From NCBI GenBank assembly GCA_009993955.1, contig JAACSL010000007.1, forward strand, positions 84,389 through 148,388: a stretch of 64,000 bases of DNA, read 5' to 3'. Shown piece by piece: positions 26,749 through 37,351 of this stretch. This DNA is from Paraglaciecola sp. Lineage in GTDB: Bacteria; Pseudomonadota; Gammaproteobacteria; Enterobacterales; Alteromonadaceae. Within the stretch, counting starts at the first letter, position 1. Every line of letters starts with the position of its first letter. The notes under the pieces are model-generated. The model did no database searches and was not told where the DNA came from. It worked only from the letters and a program-made list of their open reading frames with translations. The translations under genes and the position numbers were made by a program.

Positions 26749-28391
26749 GCATACTGCCACTGATGACCTTCAAATAAAATTCGTGCACGATCATACTCTC
26801 GCTCTGCTCGCCAGGTACGATTATTGAGTTTGACCACCACACCGGGATAAACACGTTTATTGGCAATTAACTGAATATCAGTCTGATATTTATCCTTAGA
26901 CTCTTTCATTTCTTTGGCTTTTGTTTCTAACCAGTCCAACAATTGTGATTCATTGTTAAGCAGCTCGTTGGCTTCTTTAACGCGTCTTTGCATATCTTTG
27001 GGAATGAACTTAGTTTTGATAATGTCCATGCGCTCACGATGGCGTGTATTGTTTTGCCTGATCTGGCGCAGCAACTCGTCGAGTGTATCTTTGCGTTCTA
27101 ACAAACTGTTAAAGCCGTCACTGAAATCAATACTCAGACTGCTACCCGACACCGCACCAAACGTACCTGCGCTGACTTTATTGTGGCATTTAATGATGCA
27201 GCCAAAAATATTGCCATTTGGTTTGTCAACCGGCCCCACTGAGACTTCGCCTTTACAACTAATTTGACTGTAAGCAAGTTGACGACCGATGGTGACATTA
27301 CCATTACATACTATATCCAAACCTTGCCCATGTTGGATGTGGATACTGCCTTTAGCAAACAACTTGGTACTGTATTCTGTCGCACTGTCATTGACCTTGC
27401 CCATTGCGCCTTCAGTGATAATGATGTCACCACCAGCCTCAATATAGGCTGATTCAACAAAGCCATTTATGGTGACGTCACCCTTGGCAATAATTTGCAT
27501 TTTTTCAGTCACATCACCATTCACCAATACCGCACCATCATAATTGACGTTACCCGTCCCCACATTCACGCCTTTGCAGATGAAGGTGTCGTCAACCCAC
27601 ATCTTCATGTCTTTGAATTTGGGCATGCCTGACATATCAGCCAGTAATAAGTTTTCATCTTTATCACTGATTACCGTGCCTTCACCGGGCCTCAACTTTT
27701 CCCATTCTCCCGCTTTAGGTTTGATTTTAGTTCCTGTGACTGAAACTCCTGATCTACCTTCCGTGGGAGGCAAGCGTCGCAACAATTCAGTGCCTTTTTT
27801 AACACAAATAACGTCCCCTAAATTGCGCATGTCAACGCGGGTATTGCCCAAATTTTGTGGACGCAGAATTCGCTCCAAAGCATTTTGGACTAAAGGCTGT
27901 AATTTGGAGGGGCGACCATTTCTAGGGGGTAAACCTTTTGCTACCTCTACTTCCAACACATCACCAGGGTTGGCCGCGGTACAATCGTTCACCAACTGAA
28001 TTAAACGTTTACTACTGATGCCCCGCACTATGCCGTATTGCGTTAACACAGCATGCAAATCTTCTAGGGTGATGGGTTTGCCTGCATAGCCGCAGGTGAG
28101 GGTGAGGGAAGCGCTCAATTCGTCTTCACGTATTTTACATTTGATGGTGGTATCGCGGCGCTCGCCAATACGCTGGGTAAAACTGTTACTACTGCTGGAT
28201 TTCAGTGCGGTTTTGTAACTGCTAATTGCGTCATATATATTTTGTTCGAAGATAAAATAGTGCTGAAAAGCACTTTTTTTGATCAGCTCTTGGATGGCTT
28301 TTGCATCCAGCTGTTTTTGCACCAACTGTGGGGAAATAACCAAATCTAAATATAGATTACTTTCATCACTTTGCAGGGTAACACCTAACAT
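26736..28391 (-). CDS. FapA family protein (DUF342)
   Basis: A ~551-residue FapA/DUF342 protein. An AAAGGTG ribosome site 6 bases upstream favours the ATG at 28391 over a GTG three codons earlier. The central part is a right-handed beta-helix made of short repeats (GVNVGTGNVNYDGAVLVNGD, IIAKGDVTING, EAGGDIIITEGAMG and similar), and the C-terminal third is a coiled coil (residues ~430-510). In Vibrio vulnificus a protein of this family links glucose availability to cell adhesion and flagellar placement; the role here is unknown. No flagellar or chemotaxis genes are near. Confidence 0.85.
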   Translation of the reverse strand: MLGVTLQSDESNLYLDLVISPQLVQKQLDAKAIQELIKKSAFQHYFIFEQNIYDAISSYKTALKSSSSNSFTQRIGERRDTTIKCKIREDELSASLTLTCGYAGKPITLEDLHAVLTQYGIVRGISSKRLIQLVNDCTAANPGDVLEVEVAKGLPPRNGRPSKLQPLVQNALERILRPQNLGNTRVDMRNLGDVICVKKGTELLRRLPPTEGRSGVSVTGTKIKPKAGEWEKLRPGEGTVISDKDENLLLADMSGMPKFKDMKMWVDDTFICKGVNVGTGNVNYDGAVLVNGDVTEKMQIIAKGDVTINGFVESAYIEAGGDIIITEGAMGKVNDSATEYSTKLFAKGSIHIQHGQGLDIVCNGNVTIGRQLAYSQISCKGEVSVGPVDKPNGNIFGCIIKCHNKVSAGTFGAVSGSSLSIDFSDGFNSLLERKDTLDELLRQIRQNNTRHRERMDIIKTKFIPKDMQRRVKEANELLNNESQLLDWLETKAKEMKESKDKYQTDIQLIANKRVYPGVVVKLNNRTWRAEREYDRARILFEGHQWQYAPLL

Positions 28392-28493
28392 CAATATCAC
28401 CTTTCTAATTACGCAATTAGTATTTATAACCTAATAGTTTGATTTACGCCCGTAATGGTTATCGGCTTTGTAACAAATTTCTACTGTTTATTG

Positions 28494-29939
28494 TTATAAA
28501 TTTTCAGCATAGTTGTAAAGCGCTCTGATTATCGCCAGTTTATCCGGGTTATTTTGATGTGTTTGGCTCAATTGCTCGAGTTGTAGCAAGTACTCTGGCA
28601 GCTTGATAGATGCAGTGGACGCGGGATCGTTGAGGCGATAAAGACGATGTTGTTGCCACTTGTCTATTTCTTTTTGATTAAGGGTGTGGGGGAAATTTCT
28701 GGCCCGATAGCGAAAAAGCAAGGTACTCAATCGTTGATCTGCAAAGGGAAGGCTGAGTTCCATTAAATCACGCTCGTTAGCGTGATTCACTTTCGCCATT
28801 AAGGCTTTATCTGAGTCACTAAAAAAGCCACCGGTGTACAACGCAAAATCAGCATCTAAGCTCTGTTCTTCTCTATCTTGTGTAAATACCTCGCGTAATG
28901 TTGTCACCAATTGAGGATTTTGTTTTATCAACTGTAAATGCGTCAAACACAGCTCACGATCAATACCTAAACGTTGAGCGTTGTCTTCAGTTAGGGTTTT
29001 GGCAGGGGCAATAAACGGACATTTATTGATGTGCACAAGTTTTAAGGGTAAACGTGCCTCATTTTCTGCCAACATTGTTGATGGTTGATACAGTTTAGTG
29101 CGTATTTCTTCAACTGATAGATCGAGCAAAGGCCGAGGGTCAAGGGCCAAATTGAGTACGATTACGGCATTTTTGTTGGTCGGGTGCCAAGCTATTGGCA
29201 CTATCCAGGTGCAGCAACCTTGGCGAGCAGGTAATTTTGATGAAACATGCACTAATGGGGTTAAATTATCGCAATCGATGTAACGTGATACGTGTTTTTT
29301 ATCCCGGTTTTCGAAGGCAAAATCGTATAATTTAGGGCTTTTTTCTTTAATTAGTTTAGCCAAAGCGATGGTGGCATAAACATCGGATAAGGCATCGTGC
29401 GCTGCGTCGTGAGCAAGATCATTTGCTGCAGTTAGGTCTTGAAGTTTGAAACTAGGGACTCCGTCGACATTGGTCGGCCAATTAATGCCATCTGGCCGCA
29501 AGGCATAACACGCTCTGGTTAAGTCAATAATATCCCAGCGACTATTACCATGCTGCCACTCTCGTCCATACGGGTCGTAAAAATTACGATAAAAACCGTA
29601 ACGCGTCACCTCGTCATCAAAGCGGATACTGTTATAACCTGCAACACAGGTATTGGGTACCGTCATTTGTTGGTAAATTTTAGCCATAAATCTGGCTTCA
29701 GGTAAACCATCTCTGAGAGTCAATTGCGGTGTAATACCCGTCAATAAACTGGCTTGTGGATGTGGTAAATAATCATTTGGGATCTGGCAATACTCCATCA
29801 TGGGTTTATCCACGATATTTAACGCGAGATCGGTTCTAACACCCGCAATTTGACTAGGAAAGTCTTTTTGTGGGCTGACACCCCAGGTCTCAAAATCATA
29901 CCAAAAAATGGAAGCTTGGACTGTTTGTCCTGATTGCAT
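28494..29939 (-). CDS. sbcB: Exodeoxyribonuclease I
   Basis: A 481-residue 3'-to-5' single-strand DNA exonuclease, equal in size to E. coli ExoI (475). The DEDD active site starts with FWYDFETWGVSP, followed by GYNSIRFDDEV and HDAAHDALSDVYATIALAKL (third and fourth acidic residues and His). The C-terminal SH3-like and helical ExoI domains are present. It acts in mismatch repair and suppresses RecBC defects by blunting 3' tails. It is monocistronic. Confidence 0.95.
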   Translation of the reverse strand: MQSGQTVQASIFWYDFETWGVSPQKDFPSQIAGVRTDLALNIVDKPMMEYCQIPNDYLPHPQASLLTGITPQLTLRDGLPEARFMAKIYQQMTVPNTCVAGYNSIRFDDEVTRYGFYRNFYDPYGREWQHGNSRWDIIDLTRACYALRPDGINWPTNVDGVPSFKLQDLTAANDLAHDAAHDALSDVYATIALAKLIKEKSPKLYDFAFENRDKKHVSRYIDCDNLTPLVHVSSKLPARQGCCTWIVPIAWHPTNKNAVIVLNLALDPRPLLDLSVEEIRTKLYQPSTMLAENEARLPLKLVHINKCPFIAPAKTLTEDNAQRLGIDRELCLTHLQLIKQNPQLVTTLREVFTQDREEQSLDADFALYTGGFFSDSDKALMAKVNHANERDLMELSLPFADQRLSTLLFRYRARNFPHTLNQKEIDKWQQHRLYRLNDPASTASIKLPEYLLQLEQLSQTHQNNPDKLAIIRALYNYAENL

Positions 29940-30234
29940 GTTAAGTCCTGATTAGGGCACACGAGCACTCGTATAGATTGCCATGTGAATTAATAGTGAA
30001 TGCAGCTGGCCGATGTGTAACTCAGCGCGGTGTTGAAAGTCTACAAGGCGAATAATGCTTTGCATAGGGCATACTGACAGATAAGCAAACTTCAAAAAAT
30101 CATCACACCATAAAAACAGCACAATTCCATGTAAATAAAACGTTGATGAATTGTTGCTAACTTCACACTTAGATCTTATCTTTGCAGTGTTAAGTGGGAA
30201 AAGTCTACTCAACCAAAATAAGCAAGGAGTCTAC

Positions 30235-30657
30235 GTGGAATCTCTAAACGTACGCGATTATATGAATGTCCGCCCCGTTACTTTTACTCTAGATATGACG
30301 GTTGCCAATGCAGTAGAACGCTTGCTGCAAAGTAAACAAACTGGTGGTCCGGTAATTGATGAGCAGAATAAGGTGATTGGTTTTTTATCAGAACAGGACT
30401 GCTTAGTGCGGATGATTGAATCCAGTTACTACCGTGAGCAAGTTGCACACGTAAAAGATGTGATGCGCCCAGAAGCCATATCTGTCAAACCCAATATGTC
30501 GATTATTGAATTAGCCCAACGAATGATGACCGAAAAACCTAAAGTGTATCCCATTGTGGATGATGAGGGAGTGCTACTCGGAACAATTAATCGCTCTGCG
30601 TTGTTACATGCCATTGATCTACAGTTACATGATGGCTACGCCAAAGGGGCAAAATAA
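30235..30657 (+). CDS. CBS-domain protein
   Basis: A 140-residue protein made of two CBS domains (roughly residues 8-65 and 72-130), the adenosyl-nucleotide-binding regulatory module. The GTG at 30235 is preferred: AAGGAG lies 5 bases upstream and the protein begins VESLNVRDYMNVRP, right at the first CBS motif; a longer frame reading back to 30151 lacks a ribosome site. Motifs SEQDCLVRMIES and PIVDDEGVLLGTINRSALL mark the two domains. The ligand and partner are unknown. Confidence 0.85.
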   Translation: MESLNVRDYMNVRPVTFTLDMTVANAVERLLQSKQTGGPVIDEQNKVIGFLSEQDCLVRMIESSYYREQVAHVKDVMRPEAISVKPNMSIIELAQRMMTEKPKVYPIVDDEGVLLGTINRSALLHAIDLQLHDGYAKGAK

Positions 30658-30667
30658 ACAATCGTAC

Positions 30668-30691
30668 ATTTGGGCAGTTCACTGCCCAAAT
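30668..30691 (+). terminator. Hairpin after the CBS-domain gene
   Basis: A perfect 10-bp stem (arm ATTTGGGCAG) with a 4-nt loop begins 11 bp after the stop codon. There is no T-run, so termination may be partial. Confidence 0.5.
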
Positions 30692-30762
30692 ACGCATAAA
30701 CTCTGGTATTTTGTCTGACCTTCTTTTACGATCCGCGCCGCCGTAGCTTGTGAGAGAAACAT

Positions 30763-33700
30763 TTGATCGACCAATCTGGGACACCTTCCCAACCATCCGT
30801 TACTGAACTGACTGCCATGCTTAAACAATGTTTGAGCAAAGATCGTCACAAATTTGCTATGCGTCTTCGACAGTACCAAAGTATGGACTCAGCGCGTCAA
30901 GGGCAATTAGTCGATGACATCGTAAAATCGCTAAGCATCGTCAATCTAAAACGTCAGCAAGTGCCTGATATCGATTACCCACCGTTACCTGTATCTGACA
31001 AAAAGGCTGACATCGCTAAGGCAATTGCTGAACATCAAGTTGTCATTGTTGCGGGGGAAACCGGCTCTGGTAAAACAACGCAGTTACCCAAAATTTGTTT
31101 GGAGCTTGGTCGCGGTATTCAGGGTTTGATCGGGCACACTCAACCGCGTCGCTTAGCCGCCCGTACGGTGGCACAGCGTATCGCTCAGGAGTTGCAGAGT
31201 CCACTTGGTCAGCATGTGGGGTTTAAAATTCGTTTTTCAGACAATGTGTCAGAAAACAGTTACGTGAAATTAATGACCGATGGCATTTTGTTGGCCGAGA
31301 TTCAGCAGGATCGATATCTTAGTCAATACGATACCATCATTATCGATGAAGCCCATGAGCGCAGTCTCAATATTGATTTTATCTTGGGTTATCTCAAACA
31401 GCTTTTACCCAAACGCCCAGATTTAAAGCTAATCATCACCTCAGCCACCATTGACCCCCTGAGGTTTTCAACACATTTTAACCATGCCCCCGTGATTGAG
31501 GTAAGTGGTAGAACGTATCCGGTGGAAATGCGTTATCGCCCCATGTCAGAAACGGACAATGACCAGAGTCAAGCCATCATCGAGGCCGTGGAAGAATTAG
31601 ACCGTGAAGCCCCCGGCGATATTTTAGTGTTTTTGAGTGGTGAACGAGAAATACGTGACACGGCAGAAGCCTTGACCAAACAGCAGTTTAGGCATACCGA
31701 AGTTGTTCCACTTTATGCCAGACTCAGTGTGGCAGAACAAAATAGGGTATTTCAATCCCATGCGGGGCGTCGCATTGTGCTTGCCACCAACGTGGCAGAA
31801 ACGTCATTAACTGTGCCTGGCATTAAATACGTTATCGATCCAGGCTTCGCGCGTATTTCTCGTTATAGTGTACGCAGTAAAGTGCAACGTTTACCTATTG
31901 AGCCAATATCTCAAGCTTCGGCCAATCAGCGGGCAGGGCGCTGTGGGCGTGTTTCAAATGGTATTTGCATTCGTTTGTACAGTGAAGAAGACTATTTGAA
32001 CCGTGATGCCTTTACTGATCCGGAAATTTTACGCACCAACTTAGCCTCGGTTATTTTACAAATGATAGCCTTGGGCTTAGGGGAAATTGACAAGTTTCCT
32101 TTTGTGCAAGCGCCAGATTCTCGCAACATTAATGACGGTTTTCGTTTGTTGGAAGAGCTGGGTGCCATCACCAACAATGAGTCGCGCCTACAATTGACGC
32201 CCATAGGTCGACAATTAGCTCGACTGCCCGTGGACCCTCGATATGCGCGGATGGTGGTTGAAGCTGCCCGTTTAAATTGTTTATCTGAAGTATTAGTGAT
32301 TGCGGCTGGTTTGAGTATTCAAGACCCACGGGAAAGGCCGCAAGATAAACGCCAAGCAGCGGATGAAAAACACAGTGAATATCGCAGTAAAGAATCTGAC
32401 TTTTTAGGGTATGTGTCGCTGTGGCAAGACTTTAAACAGCTACAAAAAGAATTGAGTGCCAACCAACTCAAAACTTGGTGTAAAAAACATTTCATCAATC
32501 ATTTACGCATGCGTGAATGGCAAGACATAGTGAGTCAATTAAAAAAATCGGTGGCAGAACTTGGTTTTGGGATCAGCGCGAATAGCGCAGATTATCAGGC
32601 AGTGCATCAAGCATTAGCCTCAGGTTTGCTCTCTCACATCGGTTTTAAAGATAAAGAACGTGAATACCTCGGTGCCAGAAACAGTCGTTTTTTAATCTTT
32701 CCAGGATCTGGCTTGAGTAAATCCCTGCCAAAATGGACGATGGTGGCGGAACTCGTGGAAACCTCTAATTTATATGGGCGAGTTGCGGCCAAAATTGAAC
32801 CAGAGTGGCTTGAGAGTTTAGCCAAACACTTAAGCAAAACGGAATACTCAGAACCTCATTGGTCCAAAAAACAAGGGGTAGTGCAGGCGTTTGAAAAAGT
32901 CACCTTATTTGGCTTGGTATTGGTCAGTCAGCGTCGACGTACCTACAGCCATATCGACCCGGTTGTTTGCCGAGATATTTTTATTCGACAGGCCTTAGTC
33001 AATCTTGATACTAAACTTAACTACGCATTTTTACGCCACAACCAACAGGTGGTTGAGTCAATTGAAAGTCTGGAGAAAAAAAGTCGTCGCCGTGATCTGT
33101 TGGTGGACGAAGAAACCTTAGTGGAATTTTACGCAAACAGACTGCCTGAGCACATCTGCAGTGAAGCAAGTTTCAAAAAATGGTGGCAAAAATGCGCTGG
33201 GGACAAGGCTGATTCATTGCATTTCGACCCGCAGTCCTTAATTAAAAAAGATACCACGCATATCGATGAGTTTTCGTTTCCAGAAGTTTATCGCCAAGGC
33301 AATTTACGTTTAAATTTGAGCTACCACTTTGAGCCCACCGAGGAGGATGATGGCGTGAGCCTAATGATCCCTTTAGCCTTACTCAATCAAGTCGAAGATC
33401 AAGGTTTTGATTGGCTAATTCCGGGACTGCGTCATGAGCTTATCGTTGGCCTAATAAGAAGTTTACCTAAACGTTTGCGCCGCAATTTCGTGCCTGCGCC
33501 AAACTATGCCGATGCCTGTGTCAATGAATTGAGTATGTATGACAAAAAAGGCCAGTTTGTGCCTTTCATTCAAGCGTTAAGTGATAAATTGAAACGTATG
33601 ACCGGCGTGGAGGTAGGGGCTGAAGAATGGCAACTAGAAAGCTTAGATAAGCACCTTAAATTCAATTTTAAGGTGCTTGATGAACAGGGCCAACTGCTCA

Positions 33701-34659
33701 AGCAGGGCAGAGAATTAAGCAAGCTTCAACATGACTTACAAGCTAAGGTCAAACAAAGTCTAGTACAGGTAGTCAGTCCAGGGATTGAGCAAAAAGGACT
33801 GACCCAATGGACATTTGCCGATCTACCCAAAGAATTTGTCGAACAGCGAGCTGGCTTTGAAATTAAGGCCTTCCCTGGCTTGGTGAAACAAGGGAGTAGT
33901 GTGGCTATTCAGCTGTTTGAACAAGCGCATTTAGCCCAACGTGCTCATCTAGTGGGGGTTCGGCAATTAATTATTCTGGCCATCCCATCACCGATAAAAT
34001 ATTTACAAGAAAAATTACCCAATAAAGCCAAATTAGGCTTGTATTTTAACCCTTTTGGTCAGATTCACGCGCTGATAGACGACTGTATTAATGCGGCAGT
34101 CGATCAACTAATCAAACAATTCTGTGAACAGCAGCACAGCGAATTAAGGTCGCAGGAAGCGTTTAAACGCTGTTGTGATGAAGTACGCCAAGACATCAAT
34201 GAATTGGTGTTAAGCCTGACTCAAAAAATAGAAGTTGGTTTAACCTCTGCCCACAGTATTGCCAAAAAATTAAAGGGCAATGTGCCGTTGACCATGATTA
34301 ACGCCCACAGTGACATTAAACAGCACCTTGATTCATTGGTTTATCCAAACTTTGTCAGCGATATTGGCGTGGACAGGATCAATGATTGGCAACGTTATAT
34401 CGAGGGTATCAAACGTCGTTTAGACAAACTGCCTGTTGATCCCATCAAAGACAAATTGCATCAGTTAAATATTGAAAAAGTGCAAGAAGAATATCAACGT
34501 CGCTTGAGCCAGATCCCAGCGGGTCGCGAGATACCGACGGCTTTGCAAGAAGTGAGATGGTTATTGGAAGAATTGCGGATCTCCTTCTTTGCTCAGCAGC
34601 TAGGAACCAGTATGCCAATTTCGGTGAAACGCATTCAAAATCAATTAAGCGCAATTTGA
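30763..34659 (+). CDS. hrpA: ATP-dependent RNA helicase HrpA
   Basis: A 1298-residue DEAH-box helicase, the same size as E. coli HrpA (1300). Walker A is in VVIVAGETGSGKTTQLPKI, the DEAH box in IIIDEAHERSLNID, motif III in ITSATID, and motif VI in SQASANQRAGRCGRVSNG. The OB-fold (~residue 620-760) and the long HrpA-specific C-terminal region follow. The start is TTG at 30763, 105 bp after the CBS gene. HrpA helps rescue stalled or collided ribosomes. The PilZ gene follows by 75 bp. Confidence 0.94.
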   Translation: MIDQSGTPSQPSVTELTAMLKQCLSKDRHKFAMRLRQYQSMDSARQGQLVDDIVKSLSIVNLKRQQVPDIDYPPLPVSDKKADIAKAIAEHQVVIVAGETGSGKTTQLPKICLELGRGIQGLIGHTQPRRLAARTVAQRIAQELQSPLGQHVGFKIRFSDNVSENSYVKLMTDGILLAEIQQDRYLSQYDTIIIDEAHERSLNIDFILGYLKQLLPKRPDLKLIITSATIDPLRFSTHFNHAPVIEVSGRTYPVEMRYRPMSETDNDQSQAIIEAVEELDREAPGDILVFLSGEREIRDTAEALTKQQFRHTEVVPLYARLSVAEQNRVFQSHAGRRIVLATNVAETSLTVPGIKYVIDPGFARISRYSVRSKVQRLPIEPISQASANQRAGRCGRVSNGICIRLYSEEDYLNRDAFTDPEILRTNLASVILQMIALGLGEIDKFPFVQAPDSRNINDGFRLLEELGAITNNESRLQLTPIGRQLARLPVDPRYARMVVEAARLNCLSEVLVIAAGLSIQDPRERPQDKRQAADEKHSEYRSKESDFLGYVSLWQDFKQLQKELSANQLKTWCKKHFINHLRMREWQDIVSQLKKSVAELGFGISANSADYQAVHQALASGLLSHIGFKDKEREYLGARNSRFLIFPGSGLSKSLPKWTMVAELVETSNLYGRVAAKIEPEWLESLAKHLSKTEYSEPHWSKKQGVVQAFEKVTLFGLVLVSQRRRTYSHIDPVVCRDIFIRQALVNLDTKLNYAFLRHNQQVVESIESLEKKSRRRDLLVDEETLVEFYANRLPEHICSEASFKKWWQKCAGDKADSLHFDPQSLIKKDTTHIDEFSFPEVYRQGNLRLNLSYHFEPTEEDDGVSLMIPLALLNQVEDQGFDWLIPGLRHELIVGLIRSLPKRLRRNFVPAPNYADACVNELSMYDKKGQFVPFIQALSDKLKRMTGVEVGAEEWQLESLDKHLKFNFKVLDEQGQLLKQGRELSKLQHDLQAKVKQSLVQVVSPGIEQKGLTQWTFADLPKEFVEQRAGFEIKAFPGLVKQGSSVAIQLFEQAHLAQRAHLVGVRQLIILAIPSPIKYLQEKLPNKAKLGLYFNPFGQIHALIDDCINAAVDQLIKQFCEQQHSELRSQEAFKRCCDEVRQDINELVLSLTQKIEVGLTSAHSIAKKLKGNVPLTMINAHSDIKQHLDSLVYPNFVSDIGVDRINDWQRYIEGIKRRLDKLPVDPIKDKLHQLNIEKVQEEYQRRLSQIPAGREIPTALQEVRWLLEELRISFFAQQLGTSMPISVKRIQNQLSAI

Positions 34660-34734
34660 TTATTAAGACGTTGACTTTATTGATCGCGCGCCCTATAAAC
34701 ACGGGGGGCAATATTAAACAGCAAGAGGTAGTGG

Positions 34735-35037
34735 ATGTTAGGTTACGACGATAAACGCAATTTTTTCCGCATGATGATTAACTCAGCCTGCGAATTAGTG
34801 GTGAAAGACGACGAGTCTACACGTACTTTACAAGCAGTTTGTAAGGACATCAGTGCCACCGGCATGTCGTTTGAGCTAGAAGAAAACTCAATGGAAATGG
34901 GTACTCTTGTGAATGTTCACATAGCCTCAACCAGTAGCCAAATTCCATCGCTTTCAGCCAGTGCTAAGGTAGTACGTTGTGAGGCCATTGGTGACAATTC
35001 ATGTTTGATTGGCGTTGAAATCATTGAAATGAAATAA
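34735..35037 (+). CDS. PilZ-domain protein, predicted c-di-GMP binder
   Basis: A 100-residue single-domain PilZ protein. Both ligand motifs are intact: RxxxR as RNFFR (residues 8-12) and (D/N)xSxxG as DISATG (residues ~38-43), so binding of cyclic di-GMP is expected. It has no attached output domain, so it would act on a partner protein. It lies 75 bp after hrpA on the same strand; no c-di-GMP synthase or phosphodiesterase is in the window. Confidence 0.88.
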   Translation: MLGYDDKRNFFRMMINSACELVVKDDESTRTLQAVCKDISATGMSFELEENSMEMGTLVNVHIASTSSQIPSLSASAKVVRCEAIGDNSCLIGVEIIEMK

Positions 35038-35070
35038 ACACCTTGCTGGACCTTAGACTCAGCAACACAT

Positions 35071-35096
35071 AAAAAATCCCGCTGTTGATGCGGGAT
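35071..35096 (-). terminator. Terminator after rlmI (minus strand)
   Basis: A 7-bp stem (arm ATCCCGC) with a 7-nt loop, followed on the minus strand by six T's, 20 bp past the rlmI stop. Confidence 0.82.
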
Positions 35097-35115
35097 CCCA
35101 TGACATATTTCCCGC

Positions 35116-36303
35116 TTACCACACTCGGCAGATCAAACCTTTCAAATAAAATCCTTCTGGATAAGATGAAGCCACTGGGTGGTCGGCGGCTTGACCCAAG
35201 CGTTCGATATATTGCACTTCACGTCCAGCATCTAAAGCGGCGTCAGCCACGACTTTTTGAAACAATTCAAAAGACAACAAACCAGAACAACTGAAGGTAG
35301 ACAAGATGCCTCCCGGCTTGAGAATTTGCATGGCCAACATATTAATATCTTTGTAACCCCGACAGGCGCGAATGAGTGAGGCTTTTGAATCAACAAACTT
35401 CGGCGGATCAAGAATGATGTGATCAAAATGTTGTTGCGCCTGTTTGTAGTCTCTCAGTGCTTGAAAAACATCAGCGTTGATGAATTCACATTTGTTCACA
35501 TCAAGCTTGTTGATTTCCACATTGCGCTTAGCGGTGTGCAAGGCCAAATCCGATACATCGAGGTTAGTGACTTTTTTTGCGCCAGCGGCCAAGGCATAAC
35601 TACCAAAGGTGCCGGTGTAACAAAAACAATTTAATACGGTTTTGTCGTTGGCATATTTAGCTGCAATGGCACGATTATCTCGTTGATCAAGGTAAAAACC
35701 GGTTTTATGCCCTTGTTTTACATCGACGATAATCTTTACCCCGTTTTCTTCGATCACAACCTCATCTGGAATTTCGCCATGCAGCACTTGAGTGAGTTCA
35801 GGCAGACCTTCTTTTTTGCGCACGGCTACGTCACTGCGTTCATAAATCACACAGTCTGGAAATTCTTTGCGCAGTGCCCAAACAATTTTATCACGATGTT
35901 TTTCAGCTCCCGCCGATAATAACTGGCAGACCAAGACATTGGCATAACGGTCAATGGTAACGCCGGGTAAACCATCAGATTCTGCGGCAATTAGGCGGTA
36001 CGCCGTCAAGCCATGTCGGACGATGATGTCCTCTCGACCACGTTGTGCCCGTGCAATGCGTCGCTGAAAAAAACCGTTATCAATGATTTCTTGTTGATCA
36101 AAGGTCCAAATACGCACCTGGATCTGTGATTCAGGTGACCACGCGCCGCGTCCAAGCCACTGGCCTTCACTGCTGAACACATCCACCGTATCTCCGGAAT
36201 TCATCCGCCCAACCTGCTGGGCAATGCCACTGGCAAAGATCCAAGGGTGACGTCTTAGTAGGGATTTTTCTCGTTCGGGCTGCAAAATAACGCTAGATGA
36301 CAT
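35116..36303 (-). CDS. rlmI: 23S rRNA (cytosine-1962-C5)-methyltransferase RlmI
   Basis: A 395-residue PUA-domain methyltransferase (former YccW). The N-terminal PUA domain is residues ~2-75; the central EEHB domain and the SAM-binding Rossmann fold follow ([17 protein letters not shown], ~218-234). The catalytic Cys is in [13 protein letters not shown] ([14 protein letters not shown]) is present. It makes m5C1962 in 23S rRNA. Length is that of E. coli RlmI (396). It ends in its own terminator and is divergent from the quinone oxidoreductase gene. Confidence 0.94.
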   Translation of the reverse strand: MSSSVILQPEREKSLLRRHPWIFASGIAQQVGRMNSGDTVDVFSSEGQWLGRGAWSPESQIQVRIWTFDQQEIIDNGFFQRRIARAQRGREDIIVRHGLTAYRLIAAESDGLPGVTIDRYANVLVCQLLSAGAEKHRDKIVWALRKEFPDCVIYERSDVAVRKKEGLPELTQVLHGEIPDEVVIEENGVKIIVDVKQGHKTGFYLDQRDNRAIAAKYANDKTVLNCFCYTGTFGSYALAAGAKKVTNLDVSDLALHTAKRNVEINKLDVNKCEFINADVFQALRDYKQAQQHFDHIILDPPKFVDSKASLIRACRGYKDINMLAMQILKPGGILSTFSCSGLLSFELFQKVVADAALDAGREVQYIERLGQAADHPVASSYPEGFYLKGLICRVW

Positions 36304-36367
36304 AGAGTAAGCTTCTTAAAAAATTTTACTAATTGTAACACCAAGCCATCCACAACACGGATATAAA

Positions 36368-37351
36368 ATGCAATATATTGCCCACACCAAAGGTTGTCAG
36401 GCCGAACAACTTAAGGTTCAACAGACCATACTACCTATCTTACAAAGCGGGCAGGTACTCATCAAAGTGGCTGCCTTTGGGATTAACCGTGCTGATTTAT
36501 TGCAGCGTCAAGGATTGTACCCTGCTCCCCAAGGGGATAGTGAAATCTTGGGCTTAGAAGTGGCAGGCATAATAAGCGCGTTAGCTGATGATCTCAGTCC
36601 CTCAACAACCTTGTTTATTGGCGCCAGCGTGATGGCATTGGTAGGCGGAGGTGGCTATGCCGAATATGTGGCGGTAGATCATCGCCATATACTGCCTCAA
36701 CCGACTACTTATAAGGCCAATGAGGCGGCAGCTATTCCTGAGGTTTTCCTCACGGCTTACCAATGCATGTGGTTCGAATATCAGCTACATGCCAGGGCTA
36801 AAGTACTTATTCATGCGGGGGCAAGTGGCGTGGGCTTGGCGGCCATTCAATTGGCAAAACTACTCGATTGTGAAGTGGTGGTGACGGCATCAAGTGCAGA
36901 AAAACTAGCTGTGTGTGCTGAATATGGTGCTGATTGGGGGATCAACTATCGCGATGAGGATTTTGTCGAAATATGCAAGGCACGGGAATTCAAGGCTGAT
37001 TTTATTTTGGATTTTGTCGGCGCTGATTATCTTGGGCGCAACCTACAGATATTGGCGATAGATGGGTGCATCATGCATTTGGCGATGTTGGGAGGTCGAA
37101 TGGTGCCACTATTGGATATGGCTCTCATGCTCGCCAAGCGGGCGACATTAAAAGCGTCAACACTGCGCAGTCGCACGGTTGATTATAAAAGTCAGCTCAT
37201 TGCAGCCTTTCACAAGGATTGTTTAGCTCATTTTGTCACTGGCAAACTGCGTGCTGTGGTGGATAAGGTCTACCCAGCAAGCGATATCAGTGCGGCTCAC
37301 CTGCGGATGGAAGCCAATAATAACGCCGGCAAATTAGTCTGTTATTGGTAG
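36368..37351 (+). CDS. NAD(P)H:quinone oxidoreductase, PIG3/QOR family
   Basis: A 327-residue medium-chain reductase without zinc. Features seen: GINRADLLQRQGLYPAP (residues ~40-56), the LGLEVAG motif, and the nucleotide-binding HAGASGVGLAAIQLAK (~156-171). The N-terminal block matches the PIG3 (TP53I3) type more than the E. coli QorA type. It reduces quinones or enals with NADPH. Its last 10 bases overlap the end of the convergent amidohydrolase gene. Confidence 0.88.
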   Translation: MQYIAHTKGCQAEQLKVQQTILPILQSGQVLIKVAAFGINRADLLQRQGLYPAPQGDSEILGLEVAGIISALADDLSPSTTLFIGASVMALVGGGGYAEYVAVDHRHILPQPTTYKANEAAAIPEVFLTAYQCMWFEYQLHARAKVLIHAGASGVGLAAIQLAKLLDCEVVVTASSAEKLAVCAEYGADWGINYRDEDFVEICKAREFKADFILDFVGADYLGRNLQILAIDGCIMHLAMLGGRMVPLLDMALMLAKRATLKASTLRSRTVDYKSQLIAAFHKDCLAHFVTGKLRAVVDKVYPASDISAAHLRMEANNNAGKLVCYW

